From: Zychaea mexicana
Taxonomy: Eukaryota; Mucoromycota; Mucoromycetes; Mucorales; Lichtheimiaceae
Assembly (NCBI RefSeq): GCF_025766255.1
Contig: NW_026516664.1
Location: 620,001 to 684,000 of the forward strand
Direction of reading: 5' to 3'
DNA length: 64,000 bases
Made by a program: the position numbers and the translations under genes. Below the pieces are notes generated by a model. That model was given only the letters and a program-made list of their open reading frames with translations, was not told the DNA's origin and made no database searches. Below, one piece after another: positions 37,780-50,624 of the stretch; the first letter of the stretch is position 1, and each line of letters opens with the position of its first letter.

Positions 37780-38588
37780 AGGACAGATTCACTCAGCTGA
37801 AAAGATTACGGATAAGCTATTATTGGTTATCAAGACAATCTCTGACAACGAAAAAAAGGGATACATAAAGACAGCGAAGGAGACGAGGATGAAGTACATG
37901 AGGGCATCGAGGAAGAGCAGGAGCGGCAGTAATTAAACAAGAACGCTGTCTCCGCCTTATGGTTGCATACCTAGAGCAGACCAAAACCAAGTTGTATTCT
38001 CTTACGCAGGCTAGCCTAAGAAGGTTCTCAACGTATCATCCACGAGTCTACATATACTGTATTCTCCTATCCTGAATGTATTAGAAAGGTGGAAACTTTC
38101 TGTGCAGCTTGGCAATGACGATTACTCGTGCTACACTCATATTCTAGCACATCAGCTATGCGATGTTAAGATATTTTTAAGCGACACACTTGTGGGCATG
38201 CTAGATCGCCTAAAAGATGATTATGTGCAACAGCTTTCCATGCGGAACAGATTCTTGATAGGCATCGATCAAGTTCGTCACAAAATCAATAATAAAAACT
38301 AGACGAGGTCAATCACAATAAAATGGATCGGTTACTTGATAAGTATCACAATAAATGGTTTATTTGAGCTATCATCAACGATATTCTTATCAAACAACAG
38401 TGGGTGGAATGTACAGTAAACGATAGCTGTAATGAACAAATCTATTGCAAGTTATATTGTATTGTATAACCGACTTTTAGAGAAAACTTGTTCTTTTACT
38501 GGTACAGTACATATACATGCTCCACTGTGTTAGGTAGTTTCAAGTCAAAATACACGGGCTGGAGCTTGCTAGACATCTTCAACATCGT
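37780..38588. other. Intergenic with a possible decayed coding stretch
   Basis: A plus-strand frame at about 38010-38302 ends in a helical segment (ILAHQLCDVKIFLSDTLVG), and an acidic stretch (EGDEDEVHEGIEEEQ) lies upstream near 37875-37930. They are in separate frames with stops between, so a decayed gene is possible but not established. Confidence 0.35.
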
Positions 38589-40352
38589 CATCACCAGCCC
38601 TCGTCATCTAGTCTGACAGCGCTATTACCCAATCGCAATAACAAAGGGTCCGTCCGATTTGCTAGCTCCGGTCGTCTCCGCAAAAGGCACTTGCCACACC
38701 TTCGCCACCGTATACATAGCAAATCAGCAACCTACAATAAAGTGATATGGATTGGGTCGAGTGAACCCTCAACATAATATTTATAGGTCGAACAGACACG
38801 ACAGTATCACTTGTAGATATCTTGTCCGCCAGGGCAAGTGATGTGAGTCCTTAGCAATTTAGCAGCAGTTACTGCTTCCCAGATCGCACACGAGCACTCA
38901 TCCATCGTTCTTAATCATCGTTGGCATTGTGTCTTTCTTCCTTATCATTTCTGATTGCGTTGCTCAGTCGCATCATTTTTTCTCTTGTAGTTCACGTACT
39001 CGATGAACAAGTTGGCATTCGAAACGTACCTGTCTTTGACGCGGAGGCTGGGTGCGTGCACTGACACTTCTTCCCAAAACAAGCGGCGACAGTATCGGAG
39101 GGCACATCGGCATGGTGAAACATATATATAGCGTATCATAGGGTGATACATGCCGATCACTGCTGCCAACATATTTGACTTCTTGACGACGACTATCACT
39201 TACACATCTCCTTCCCCTTCCCTTTGCTTTTGTGCCAAGTTGCGTCATATGATATAAGCGGTCCATAAAATGAGCCAACCAGAGCCTTACAAATGAGAGC
39301 CAATCAAAATGATGGATTTCATTGAAGACCCGAGCGTGACGGCAGAATATTGTCTGAATAAGAATACCAAAAACACCCCACCCCTCCCATTTTTTTTTCT
39401 TCTTTAGTTCCATTTACACAAACTTTATGAAGCGCAAAGTGTTGTGTGAATCCTTGACTTGGAAAGCTATTAGCCAGGTTGAGGTGGATATATTCTACCC
39501 GAAAGATGCTTCAATGGTAGCAAGGTTGTTGGAAGCATGCCCTAGGGCTGCATCAACGTAGTACAACAACCTTGAAGTATCTTTGTGCTTAGTTGACGTT
39601 GTGGGCACACACGGCACGGGCGCCACTAGTGAATGGCGAAGGTCTCTCATTGCGTAGCGACCATTCACTACCTGCGTCTTCGATCAGGTTTTGCTGTCTT
39701 CCTGGAAAAAAGAGACAGCAGGAGTTTTTCCCCTCTTTTTCTATTGGAACTTCCTAGAAAAGAGGGTTTCTCTTTAAAATACAATAAGAAAATGACAAAA
39801 AGATAATAATCAACAAGAGAAGCTTTCTATGTTTGATTATTATTATAACGGAAAGTTAATCTTTCGTTGGGTAATGACATTCCAATTCACACAGAAAGAT
39901 CTCTCGCTTACTGATCGACCTTGTGAAGAAGTACTTTTGAACTTTGTTTGTGAAATGTACTATTTGAGATTTAGGATCTCTTTCAAGTGCATATAAAGCG
40001 GTGGCAACCATTTGACACCGTGCTCTCTACGCACGGACCCTGCTATTGTTCTTGAATGAAAGAAACGAGGTTGCGTCCGTGTTTTTCTTTTCTGTGATGC
40101 AAGATCCGTTTGAAACAAATGGCCATCAACGGCAGCAATTGAGACACGCTTGACTTCAAGCTTGACCGACTGCTGCGGATTTGCGTTGTCAAAGCTTGGT
40201 TTAAAAAGGCTTATACGATATTTTATAACGCGCTGGTATTGCAAGTAGGATGCCTTTTTTCCCGCTATTCTCCGGTTTCAAAAAGTACCACTTTCCTCTT
40301 GACCATTCGTTTTTCGTAAACGGATTTCACCTTGTCAGTGGTGTTTAAGCTT
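38589..40352 (-). repeat. 1.76-kb dispersed repeat, copy 1 (inverted relative to copy 2)
   Basis: This block is a near-identical reverse complement of 57648-59398; coordinates pair with a near-constant sum (about 97987-98000). Differences are a few substitutions and small indels in A-runs. Similarity starts abruptly at AGCTTAAA... (40352) and ends at ...CATCACC (38589). It has no obvious TG...CA ends, long terminal inverted repeats or target duplication. A 146-codon frame with an ATG (38973-39413, minus) is kept in both copies but has no recognised domain. The hairpin-rich part lies at 39515-39883. Confidence 0.85.
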
Positions 40353-42498
40353 GCGTTATGTCTCCCTCGCGCTTTCAGGCGAAGAATGACCCTTTTATCA
40401 TTTTAGTTATTACCCGCGCATTATCTCTGTCGCGTAACCTCCATGAATAATTTAATGTGGCACGTCATGCTATACACATATACACATATACAATGCAGAT
40501 TGCCAATTGCATCAGTCAGCTTATTTTTCGTGGTAAGAGTTGGCGTGGCACGAGGTATTAAAGAATGTATGAGTAAACGATGCAATAATATTATTAGACG
40601 CGTGATGAATGGGCTAATGACATTTATTTTGCATCATGTACATATAATATATTTCATTTACACATATATAATTCTTCATCAGTAAATTGTATGAAGCGCA
40701 ACAACCGAGCCATCTCATCTCCTCCGCTTACGACTTTAATCTCATTTGTAAACAACCACAGAAATGGCGGCGTAAAAAAGGTGGATTTTTCTTCCAGATA
40801 CGATAGCACTCTTGTTAATAGACTGCATAGATTCATAGAGCTGCGAAAATACAAGAATGCTTTTACTCTTGAAGGATGATGGTCGAGAAGAAGGCGAAAT
40901 GGCAGTCGCTATCCGGTGCTTAACATGTTCGTGCCACCACTTTCTCTTCTTTTTTTTACGCTGATAACATTCTTACTAAAACTCTGGTCCCAAACTATTT
41001 GGTCACAACGTCAATGCTCTCAGATATAAACAAGTCAAATGCAAGAACGCTTATGCAACGAGTCATGATCGAGAGATGCGACTGACTCGCTTTTAAGAAT
41101 GACTGATTTTTTAGGCCCTTTGCTCGAGCATGAGAAGTCAATGTTTGTATGCAGGATGTCAACAACCGAATTACTTGACTATCTCACCATCTTGTATAAG
41201 CTGTTCGTCGCAAATCCCGGCGAATTTTAATGTTCTGATATTGAACAATTCCTGGAAAGCTGAAGGCTGAAGACAAAATATATACAAGCACAAACGTGTA
41301 TGCTCCAGAAAAGTTGAACGCTCCCCGAGAGACGTAAGGTGGTTGGAAGAATTGCTTAGATCCTGATCGTTTGTCGGATCACGGTCTTGCTTGGATCTTT
41401 TACTTCTGTTTTCGATAATCAAAGTAGCGCAATGATCACCACGATAGTAAATGAGCGTTGTGGTTGGGTTCGTGTGAGTCGACCTCTTTCGCATTTAATT
41501 CTTCTCCAATGTGGGATATTCCAATAATCTTCTTTTGCAACGAAATCCATTTTAATGCCTTGTATCGTTTTATAACGTTTGAGGATTGTTTTCTTCGGCA
41601 CTGTAAGTTCATACAATTGCTCCTTAGCGGACATGTTACCCAATACACTACAACGGAGCTTAGATAGCAAGTACATATCATACTTCTTGTTATATGTATT
41701 CAGTTTTCCCAAGTAAGGGTCGTGAGCCTGGTATCTCAATAACATCGCCGGTGTATGAACAAACAAGCTCGTCACTGACAAAACCCGTATTCCCTGCTTC
41801 TTTCTTTATGCCAGCACACTGTGTCAGAGCGGGATGCTTTTGTAACATGATGGACGGATGTTAATGATAAGCTGCAGCAGGCCGTTTTCAATATAGCTAA
41901 ATCCGGGTAGCATCAGGCCTGAATAAGTCATGCGCCACAAGTGCTATACTCCTCCTAGTGCATGAGGTTTGACCGCTTCTTATGGTGTCCAGCTACCCTT
42001 CCTATGTTTCCTGACCTTTTAATAATAAATAAGCTTCATTACATGTCCCTGGACATCGCTTGTTTTCTTACTGCTGTTATTGCTTACTCCTAGCTTCAAG
42101 AAAGCTCCCATTGATATCGTCACCGACATATAAAATTACTTTTCGATCAGGACCATGATCAGTGCTACTTTATAAAGAGCTCTTTTCCTTAGCCCAGAAT
42201 CTAATGATGAAGAAAAAAAAGATCATTATTGTAAACTGTTAAGCACAGCGCGTAATCAGAATGCTTTTTGTGTTCATTATGTGTCGTGGCTATAAATATG
42301 AAATGCTATAACAACGAAAATATACCGCTTTAGTACGATGTGGAGCACAGTATCGCGGAGAGAGGTGGTGACTGTTGATCCCGCTCGTCTGCTGCTGCTG
42401 CTGCTGCTATTATGTGATGATGAGATTAGTAGCGGCGGTTGTTCTTTGTCCCTTTCCTTTGCATATAGTACAGAGAAGTATAAAAATACACTTTGAGA
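40353..42498. other. Intergenic, no supported gene; TATA-like element before CARNMT1
   Basis: AT-rich. A 120-codon minus-strand frame (41419-41781) and its overlapping neighbours have no domain or conserved motif. Immediately before the methyltransferase ATG lies GTATAAAAATAC (about 42479-42490), a likely TATA-type element very close to the start. Confidence 0.45.
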
Positions 42499-44604
42499 AT
42501 GGCAACACACGGACATACACACGACCACGCGCATGATCACCACGGCCATGACCATGGTGAATTCATTGATCCAGCCGAGGCCGAACGAGCTCACTTGCGA
42601 ACGGTCCTGACAGCATTCACGTACTATAAGGCCCACGCGCGCAATCGAAATCATCGTCGTCGAACCAACTTTTTGGCACTTCCAGAACATCACAAGCGCC
42701 TCATTCCTAGTAGCCTGGAGAAAATTGATCAGGTTGATCGTTGTATAGAGAAAAATATGATTATGCTCAGAGATATCGTAAAGTGCGCTGGTATGTTTAT
42801 GGGTATCGATCCTCGGGCGCTTGTCGCCGAAGGTTCCCAAATTCAGGTAATAAGAAAACGTATATCAAAAGGACACATGCGCGTGTGGTATATAACGCGT
42901 TTGTGTCGATATACACGAAACAATGATATTTAATGTTGCTGTTGTACAGAGTGACAAGCCTCCAGTGACGCCAATGGATATGGATAAAGTGCGAAGTACA
43001 CTGAAGCAGTTTGTTCGAGACTGGGCAGAAGAGGTATGAACCCGAACGAAAAAGGAAGAGGTTATATATCGTGTATGTACGTACGGGGAAACTAAAAGCC
43101 AATTGTTATGCACTCTTCTTTTTCTACCTCTCTTTTAAAAACGAAACCAGGGAAAAGCAGAGCGTGATGCAACATACGGACCGATTCTAGAAGAACTTGA
43201 AAGCATATATGGCAGTGTGGATGTAAAAGACAGGTGCGTGTGTGCATTCTATCGTCGAAAAATATACTTTTGAGTTTAACTGATCTGTGTACTACTATTA
43301 TTAGGGGAAATGTTCGCGTGCTTGTTCCTGGAGCTGGATTAGGACGCCTTGCATATGATATTGCCAATAAAGGTACGTTCAGCTGTTATTGTATTTTATG
43401 CAGTCCAAGTAGTATTATTGTTTGCTAATGTTATTTTCGACAACAACAATGACGACGACGACGACGACAATAGGCTTCAGCTCTCAGGGTAAAGCAGACT
43501 TGAAACAGAACCCGATATATCAACTGTGACAATCATTACTTAAAAATCGTAAATTTTCTATATCATGATAAAAACAACATGTAGGCAATGAATTCTCGTT
43601 CTTTATGGTATGTTGATCAGCTCTATTTGATATGGTCGGGAGTTTATGTGAAAAAGCTCGTTCACTAAAGCTATTCTCTGATTTTCGTCTTCACGGTAGC
43701 TGGTGGCATCCAATTTCGTACTGAACAGGTAAACTAGCTTAGGTCTACCTCTCTAAACTAAATTGGTGTATGGAAGAAAAGTATCTGTAAAACTGATGTT
43801 TCAAACGCGGTATGTTACATAGAATCAGTAGACCGCATGAATATGAAATACATCCTTTTGTGCATTCGTTCTCCAACATCCGATCTTCTGAACAACAGCT
43901 CAAACCGATCCGTATACCAGATATTGTACCATCGCAGTTACCAGCTACTGCCGATTTCTCAATGGCTGCTGGAGAATTTGTTGAAGTATATGGAGGCGAC
44001 GAGGATGGTTACGGTAAGAAATAACTGTTGCTTGATGAGAATATATCTTTGAGATATTATAGTAACGCGAAAAGAAATACATTAACCCTATAGGCACTTG
44101 GGATGTGGTCGTAACATGCTTCTTTATCGACACCGCAACAAACATCATTGCTTATCTCGAAGTGATTCATAATATTCTGAAGGAAGGCGGCACATGGATT
44201 AATATTGGTAAGTTTCCAGAAGTCCTTTATGGTCATGCTTTCGAGCTTATTGTAGATGCTATTATAGCTCTAATGGCTTTTAACAAAAAATCTAGGTCCC
44301 CTTTTATACCATTTTGAGGATATTCCTGGCGAAGGCTCAATAGAATTAAGCCTTGAAGACGTTAAAAGGGTTTCTCGAGAAATTGGTTTCGAGTTTAAGG
44401 TTAGCTGATCCATCATTTTTCTTGTATAAGATTTCATAGACGGGAAAAGAAACGCTCACATAAGACGGTTTTAAATGACATATACAGAACGAAAAAACTG
44501 TAAACACAACTTACACATCGAACCCAGATGGCATGCTGAAATACGTCTATGAGTGTGCATTCTGGTCTGCCACGAAGAAAAGCAACCCCACCCAACAACA
44601 ATAG
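42499..44604 (+). CDS. CARNMT1: Carnosine N-methyltransferase family protein (N2227 domain)
   Basis: Eleven exons: 42499-42846, 42950-43033, 43151-43233, 43305-43372, 43474-43488 (15 nt), 43585-43607 (23 nt), 43700-43728, 43823-44013, 44094-44207, 44296-44399 and 44488-44604; 1,176 nt, 391 aa. Every phase fits. Diagnostic motifs are [18 protein letters not shown] (SAM-binding loop, about residue 175), NEFSFFM followed by ASNFVLN, and [20 protein letters not shown] (about 284-303). The family transfers a methyl group from SAM to the imidazole of histidine-containing peptides such as carnosine; fungal members (yeast YNL092W type) act on related His substrates. The first 20 residues hold 9 His in HxH/DH repeats, unusual for the family and possibly metal-binding. 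Length is close to human CARNMT1 (409 aa). Confidence 0.95.
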
Positions 44605-45640
44605 TATAAAATAACTATGATGGTCACTTAGACGCTCGCATCATTCTCTAACTAGAATGTATGAAAGGAAGGGATCGGTTATTATCTAATGGAAGGATGA
44701 AGACAGTAGTTGGGAAAGATAGTTGTGACGCCATAAAATGTCATGGATTCAACCAAAGAAGAAAAAGGTTGTACAAGTAGATCAAAAAGTTTAATATATC
44801 ATCGTTGTATTAAGCAAATCAAATAAGAAGTTTCTAATTCTGGTGATATATACCTTTGTCGTTTGGCATAAACTTACTGTATGTAAAACAAACTTACGTG
44901 TCCATTCGCTTGACACTACTCCATACCAATAGTAATTTATCAAGCAAATGCCAGGGACTGTCATATAACAAGAAATTATATCTTATCTGTATGAGAGCTT
45001 TCTTTGGGTAGCAAAAAGTGATAGATTGACGATCTTAAAATCATCCAAAGAACTATTACATCGGCATATTATACGGTGATGGTGCACGACTTTGAGTAGG
45101 TTGGGTCTTCATAGAATGGCTGGCAGCTGTCCTAAATCATATGCTGACAAGCCGGGCTGAAGAAAATACGCTTGAACACAGATCGAATGCTCGTAAATTT
45201 CGGGTTTAACAGGGCATGATTTCCAACCATTATGATACAACCTAAATCACACAAACGACTGGATATCCGACACTGATGGCAAACAACATATTTCGGATTC
45301 ACATGACACCCACTTTGCTATGGAGTCACTGAGCGTCGCTCTATTTACCACCAAAACTTGGGAGGATTTGCCTTGTTACAAGCATCCTGTTCAGCTTTTT
45401 GTATTTCTTTGACGATACTCTCATCTGATAATTTATTTTTGTCGACTATCAACGTGTTTGATATTGAATACCAAAGCACTGTATTATCCGGCTAGCCCAA
45501 TAATAGCGCAGCTTGCCCTTAGCTGTTAAACAGTCCTTGTGTGAATGATTCAGACCGATGCTACTGGTACATACAAGTAACTTAGCATTATAACATCCCG
45601 ACTGATTTCACGGATATGCTGTGTACTTTGTGTATATCCG
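44605..45640. other. Intergenic, source copy of a local duplication
   Basis: AT-rich DNA after CARNMT1. Its first part (to about 44880) together with the last exon is partly repeated about 1.15 kb downstream. No gene is visible. Confidence 0.5.
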
Positions 45641-45649
45641 TTGGACATC

Positions 45650-46035
45650 TTCTAACCTAGATGACTGGCCAAAATACGTCTATAAGTATGCATTTTAGCT
45701 TACTATGTAGAATTAACGATGACATCCAGCAACAACCATGCAAAACTGACAGCAGTGATACTTCGATTCATATCGTGACCGGTGGTTGTAAAACCAAGCG
45801 GATTTCTTATTTCGCCAGTAGTCTACTCGACAGAGAAGAAAGTTAAGGCGAAAAAGAAAGCGAATATAAAGTTGTGGCGCCACAATATAATTTTAAGGTG
45901 CGGACCAAAAAAGAAAAAGTTTGCACAAGTAGATCGAGGTGAGATGCACACAGATACACCGTTATCGTACCGACAACAGATAATAAAGTATCCAATTCTG
46001 GAGAGATCTATCTTTGCCATATGTGATTAGCAGCA
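45650..46035 (+). pseudogene. Decayed duplicate of the CARNMT1 3' end and flank
   Basis: 45650-45712 matches the last CARNMT1 exon: a run of AATACGTCTAT(A/G)AGT is shared. The Trp codon of the AFWS motif is TAG here. About 155 bp further on, 45869-45937 matches 44714-44782 (shared AAGAAAAAG and ACAAGTAGATC), and 45980-46025 matches 44817-44875. The constant offset of about 1.14-1.16 kb shows an old tandem duplication, too short to hold a working gene. Confidence 0.65.
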
Positions 46036-47417
46036 GCAGTAAGATAAAGCAGTGTCTTAGAGAACGGGAAGATGCGCTGTTGAAGAGGTAAATGCGCGTA
46101 CCACCATTTAGAAGTATTAAAGTATCGGTTTGTTTGCTGGCATACACTGTAGTGATGGTGCAAAATAGAATATATTCCATCTCCAGGTGAATATTAGAGT
46201 TCTTTTTCACCAACGCATCTTGTGTGCTTGTGAGACCTCAAAATGAAAGCCAGTGTGTGAAGTAACAGTATTGAAAGAGTTCTTTAAGTGACGAGGGGGT
46301 CCTTATCATTTGCAATATCATTTCTATAGAGAATGAAACTGATGTTTCATCGTCGTTATATCGTCAACTCGTTTACGCTATGCGCATCACGACGCAATAT
46401 ACATGCAAACACCAGGATTAATATGTCTTCAAGAGACGGTCCGCATAATCCCTGTGGTGTGTCTATATTACATGCATATCAACCTGCATTGCTATTACTG
46501 TAGGCGTGTGAGGTGTTTTTCCGAAGACAGACATTGCTTTTAGATTCCTTTGCTCACATGCCACGAAGAAGATAGAGGGTGGCGGGATGCTGATCTCTAT
46601 CGGCTTTCTTTATTCGCCATAGGGTGTTATACAGGTATCTTACTATCTTTAACCGCTGCTATCTATTGCTACTGCTACTGCTACAGGATGAGCATCATTC
46701 ATGTCCGGGCTATAGTATTCAAATCATTGTCGTTCTTGGAAAGAATTGAGCTCTTGACAAGGTTTTCTTGTAGAATGCGCATGCACTCACACATTCAGCT
46801 GCATTCGAACTAAATTGGTGTGACAGTCCCCTCTGGCTACGTTACAGTGGAAACGCTTCTCACCCTTGTTAAGGATATCTTGTCATTGTCGTACGCAAAG
46901 TGCACAGTGAGGGGAGTGTGCAATGATACTGTAATGAAGGTGATGATGACATAATATCAAAATGAGATTATGTGCGGTCCTCTGTCTTCTTTCTTCTCGT
47001 TTCCAAGTTGTTATCTTCTCGCCAACAACAATACATAGTATGCGACAATAAATAGTATGTAACGAAGCACGCTGCTTGAGTAACTCTCGTAGGCCCGTTC
47101 TGTGCATCTCTACGACAAGAAAAGTGGGGCAAAACAAAAAAGAAACAAGAGGAGTGAAAAAGAGATACAAACGTTGTAGTGTTGGCAATCAGCCCAGCGA
47201 TTGGGTGCACACTTTCACATGCTCGAACCAGTCGTGTCCAAACTGTAATCACGCGAACAGAAAAGAGCCTGCAACCTGCCGGCTTTTCCGTTTTCCGCTT
47301 TCTTTGATACTTTTCGCTTTCCTCTTCTTTTTTATACTTTTCTCTTTTTCTTTTCTCTCTTCACTCTTTTTTTTTCCCACTCTCCCCGTGTGTATAATCG
47401 CCGTCTTATATTACAAT
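46036..47417. other. Intergenic and CT-rich promoter of the next gene
   Basis: No gene is seen in 46.0-47.2 kb. From about 47280 to 47400 the plus strand is almost entirely pyrimidine (CTTTTC/TCTCTT repeats), a classic fungal leader next to the ATG at 47418. Confidence 0.5.
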
Positions 47418-48552
47418 ATGTCCCTTTTTGATCCCGAGAAACCTCCCGCTTTCAATGGACTGCAATCGTCACCCCGCCGTTCATTCGAAACTGGTCACCA
47501 GGGTCGCACCGCAGGAGCAGCAGCAGCAGTACCAAGACATAGTAATAATAAGAATGATTTCAATATTCACAACCACCAGCAACAGTACGGTCGAACAACC
47601 GACTTGGTTCCTGACCGGATATCCGCCCTGTACCGGCGGTACCGTGAAAACAACGCCTGCAGCCAGTCGTCAAGCTCACACAATAGCTCATTGACATCGT
47701 CGTCGTCTTCACGATCCGACATAATCGAAATGTTATTTACGAGAATAGTGGACGCTTTGATTTTTACGTCAGCCATCGCTATCACGGCCTACAACTATTG
47801 GATAGGTGCTCTCGATAATAGCGCTCCACAAGCATCACTGACAGCATCAAGTCACTATCATCAACAGACACAGCAGCAACCCGTGCTGGATATCAGACAG
47901 TGGAGACAGACACATGCCCCTAAACTCAACCATGACGCTGTTGTGAAACAGCATGACTTTTTAGAAGACTCGAAACGCCAACGGACGCAACGATGGGCAG
48001 AAACCCTGGCAGTATCACAACAGCATCAGCAACAACAAAGTAACCATCATCAGCAGCACCATCGTCAACATTCTCGTAGCAGCAGTCGCTCTGCCCAAAA
48101 GACGAAAATGGTCCAATTTCCTAATAATGACACTATTGAAAACGACAACACCGAGGTATGGCCTACACCTACAAAGAGTGATATCAAGCATATTCCATGC
48201 ACATGCCATAGATATAATGAAACTAAGCTTTCCTTGGCGGGAATGTTGTGTGGTATAGGTTTCTGTTCCCACCAAGTCCGCCACCGACCCAACGCAAGCA
48301 CAGGCACAAGCACAGACGGCATCGAATAAGAAAAGACGTACGCAGTCGCTCCCACCTCCCAAAACGAATCCTGGTGCGCAGGCCGCCCAAGAGAAGCAAG
48401 ACGAGATGTTTGCCCGCATGGAAGAACGTCTGCAGTCTCTGATTGAAGAGGGACAGGCGGCGCTGACCAGCAAGGTCGAGTTATACGAGTTAGACGAGAA
48501 AGAAATTGCTATGCGCAGGGCTTTTGCCGCAAGAAAAAAGCACAGCGTCTAA
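47418..48552 (+). CDS. Low-complexity single-span membrane protein, unknown function
   Basis: Exons 47418-48155 and 48259-48552, 1,032 nt, 343 aa. An alternative acceptor at 48276 is also in frame and would drop six residues. The frame is open upstream for about 340 bases, but the start is set at 47418 because it follows the pyrimidine leader directly. Order: Pro/Gly-rich N-terminus, Ser-rich linker, one hydrophobic helix (DALIFTSAIAITAYNYWI, about residues 112-129), a long Gln/His/Ser-rich region with basic patches, and a charged C-terminal coiled coil (FARMEERLQSLIEEGQAAL) ending in a basic tail. I do not recognise it; the layout suggests a membrane-anchored scaffold or tether. Confidence 0.72.
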
Positions 48553-49396
48553 TTCTTTCAAGGTTTTCCTTTCTTTCTTTGTTTCTCTTCCTTCTCTCTC
48601 CACTCTATACCGTTCTTTCTAACTCTTTAAGCGATGTATACCCTCCATGCTTTCTTCCTTCTCTCTCTCTCCCACTCTTTCTTTCTTTCCCCCGCCTATT
48701 TATTATGTATATCCCAGTAACAACAGCAACAGCAGCAATCATCCCACGACCCACACTTCACACAACATGTCATTATCAATATACACTCAATTCATTTCTT
48801 CATGCCAACAACATTAAACTTTAACCAAGCTGCCCCTCATTCGCCAACTGCTCTGAATATCACTACCATTAGCCAACGGTAATCAACAGGCCTGTCAAAG
48901 CATACATGAGCTCTTAATGTATCAAGTTATCACGCACACACATTATGCATGTAGGTGTCTAATTAAGGCCGTTCTGTTTAAGTTGTTGCTCAGCAGCTGT
49001 ATACTGAACCAGAAGATTTGCCAGTGCTGAGCTAAACATCGGCCTTTCTCCCTCCTCCTGCAAAGTCCTTCATCACGAGGGCTTATGTTATTCTTTGCAG
49101 GCAGGAGACGAGCCCGAGGCTTCCAATCTATCTAGCAGATGAAAAGATCCAATTCTATCATAGTTTCCTTGTTTTATGCGGACAACACCATCAAGGGTCT
49201 GCTTTACTATTAGGGTTCAAATAGAAGACGCGCCACTAACTAATCCCGACCCCGGCGAATGAAATGACGATCCGTGTACGAGAAAGAAAGGGGTAAAAGA
49301 GAGAGGGGAGGGAGGGGGTCTGGATCCTGCCACACCACGCCTTTCTTCTATCTCTCCCCCACTTTCCTTCCTTCCAACAACAGCACACACTCAACC
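48553..49396. other. Intergenic, CT-rich
   Basis: Long CTTTCTTT / TCTCTC pyrimidine runs follow the previous stop, then ordinary AT-rich DNA. A GA-rich strip (about 49285-49320) and a CT-rich leader precede the zinc transporter ATG. No RNA gene is seen. Confidence 0.5.
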
Positions 49397-50624
49397 ATGT
49401 CGTTCCAGGCAACTGCGTTTGCCTACCTGTTTCCAGGCAGCGCCATGGTCAATTCGCTTCTGGCAACAGCTTACATTTCGATCTTTCCAAATCTGCTTCT
49501 TTATTTCGTGCCACCTGATATTAACACTTCCGCCTTAAACGTGTTGGTCAGCTTTGCAGTTGGTAAGAAAGCTCTTTTCCATCATGTAACAAACTATTCT
49601 CCCCTCCGAAATTAGAGTGCTTGTTCTTCATGGGGTCGTATGTCTTAATAACGAGCAACCACAAAAAAAAATAGGTGGTTTGTTGGGCGATGTCTTTCTA
49701 CATCTGCTGCCACACGCGTTTCTCGGAGAACACGTCGAAAGTGGCGCCGCTGTCCATGTAAATGAACAAAAGAACGTACTGATTGGCATGGGCATCTTTG
49801 GTGGCCTGTTTTTCTTTTTCGTCATGGACAAGTTGATGCGCGTATTTAATGGCGGAGATGGTCAAGAACACGGTCATCATCACCATCATCACGATACGAA
49901 AAAGAACGAGGACGAGAGCGTGGCTATTCATAAAAAGGACGATGACAACGATAAGCAATCGGAAGGTCTTCGCCAACGTAAGAAGGGCGATGACGGTGAC
50001 GTCACGAAAGAAAAGGACGAGCACGAGCATGATGATAAGGCCAAGACTGACAATGGTATCAAATTGAGTGCCTACTTGAACTTGTTTGCCGACTTTACGC
50101 ACAACATGACGGACGGATTGGCCATGGCAGCTTCATTTTATGCGTCCCCGAGCGTTGGCGCGACAACAGCCGTTGCTGTGTTTTTCCACGAAATCCCACA
50201 CGAGGTTGGCGATTATGCTATTCTCATCCAGTCTGGTTTCAGCAAGCAGCGCGCCATGATGGCACAGTTCACCACGGCCGTGGGCGCATTCCTCGGCACA
50301 ATTATTGGTATCGTTATTGAGCAGGTCTCGCGGGCCGGTAGTGACGAGGGTTCAGCATCGATGGACGATAAGCTTCACGCAGAGCTGCACAACCACGGCG
50401 GCAGTGGCGGTATTCTTGATACCGGATTGCAATGGAGCGACTTGGTTATCCCGTTCACAGCTGGAGGATTCATGTACATTGCAACTGTGGGCGTTATTCC
50501 TGAGCTGCTGCAAGTCACAGGCAAGATGCAGAAGGATCGTCGACAGGCCTTGGCCGAGTTTGGAGCCATGTTGGTTGGATTAAGCCTGATGGCTGTTATT
50601 GCATGGAACGAAGGAGGTGCATAA
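49397..50624 (+). CDS. YKE4: ZIP zinc transporter, LIV-1/KE4 (SLC39A7, YKE4) type
   Basis: Exons 49397-49562 and 49675-50624, 1,116 nt, 371 aa. Hydrophobic N-terminal segments, then GGLLGDVFLHLLPHAFLG (transmembrane 2 signature), a membrane helix FGGLFFFFVMDKL, a long cytosolic/luminal loop with a six-His run and many Asp/Lys, TM4 with HNMTDGLAMAASFYA, and TM5 with the LIV-1 metal-site motif HEIPHEVGDYAILIQSG. Family members move Zn2+ into the cytosol; KE4/YKE4 proteins usually sit in the ER or Golgi and release luminal zinc. No cleavable signal peptide is certain. GAATGAATAAATCAAATAAA shortly after the stop is a probable polyadenylation region. Confidence 0.95.

Noticed and set aside
41171..41781. 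Overlapping minus-strand frames of 107 and 120 codons
   Set aside because: No recognised motif, no plausible introns joining them, and composition close to translated AT-rich DNA.
42277..42840. 187-codon minus-strand frame over CARNMT1 exon 1
   Set aside because: Antisense shadow of a supported exon and promoter; no domain or splice logic.
47076..47417. Upstream extension of the 47.4-kb gene in the same open frame
   Set aside because: The added part crosses a nearly pure pyrimidine leader and gives a Phe/Leu/Ser-only stretch typical of translated promoter DNA; ATG at 47418 is the better start.
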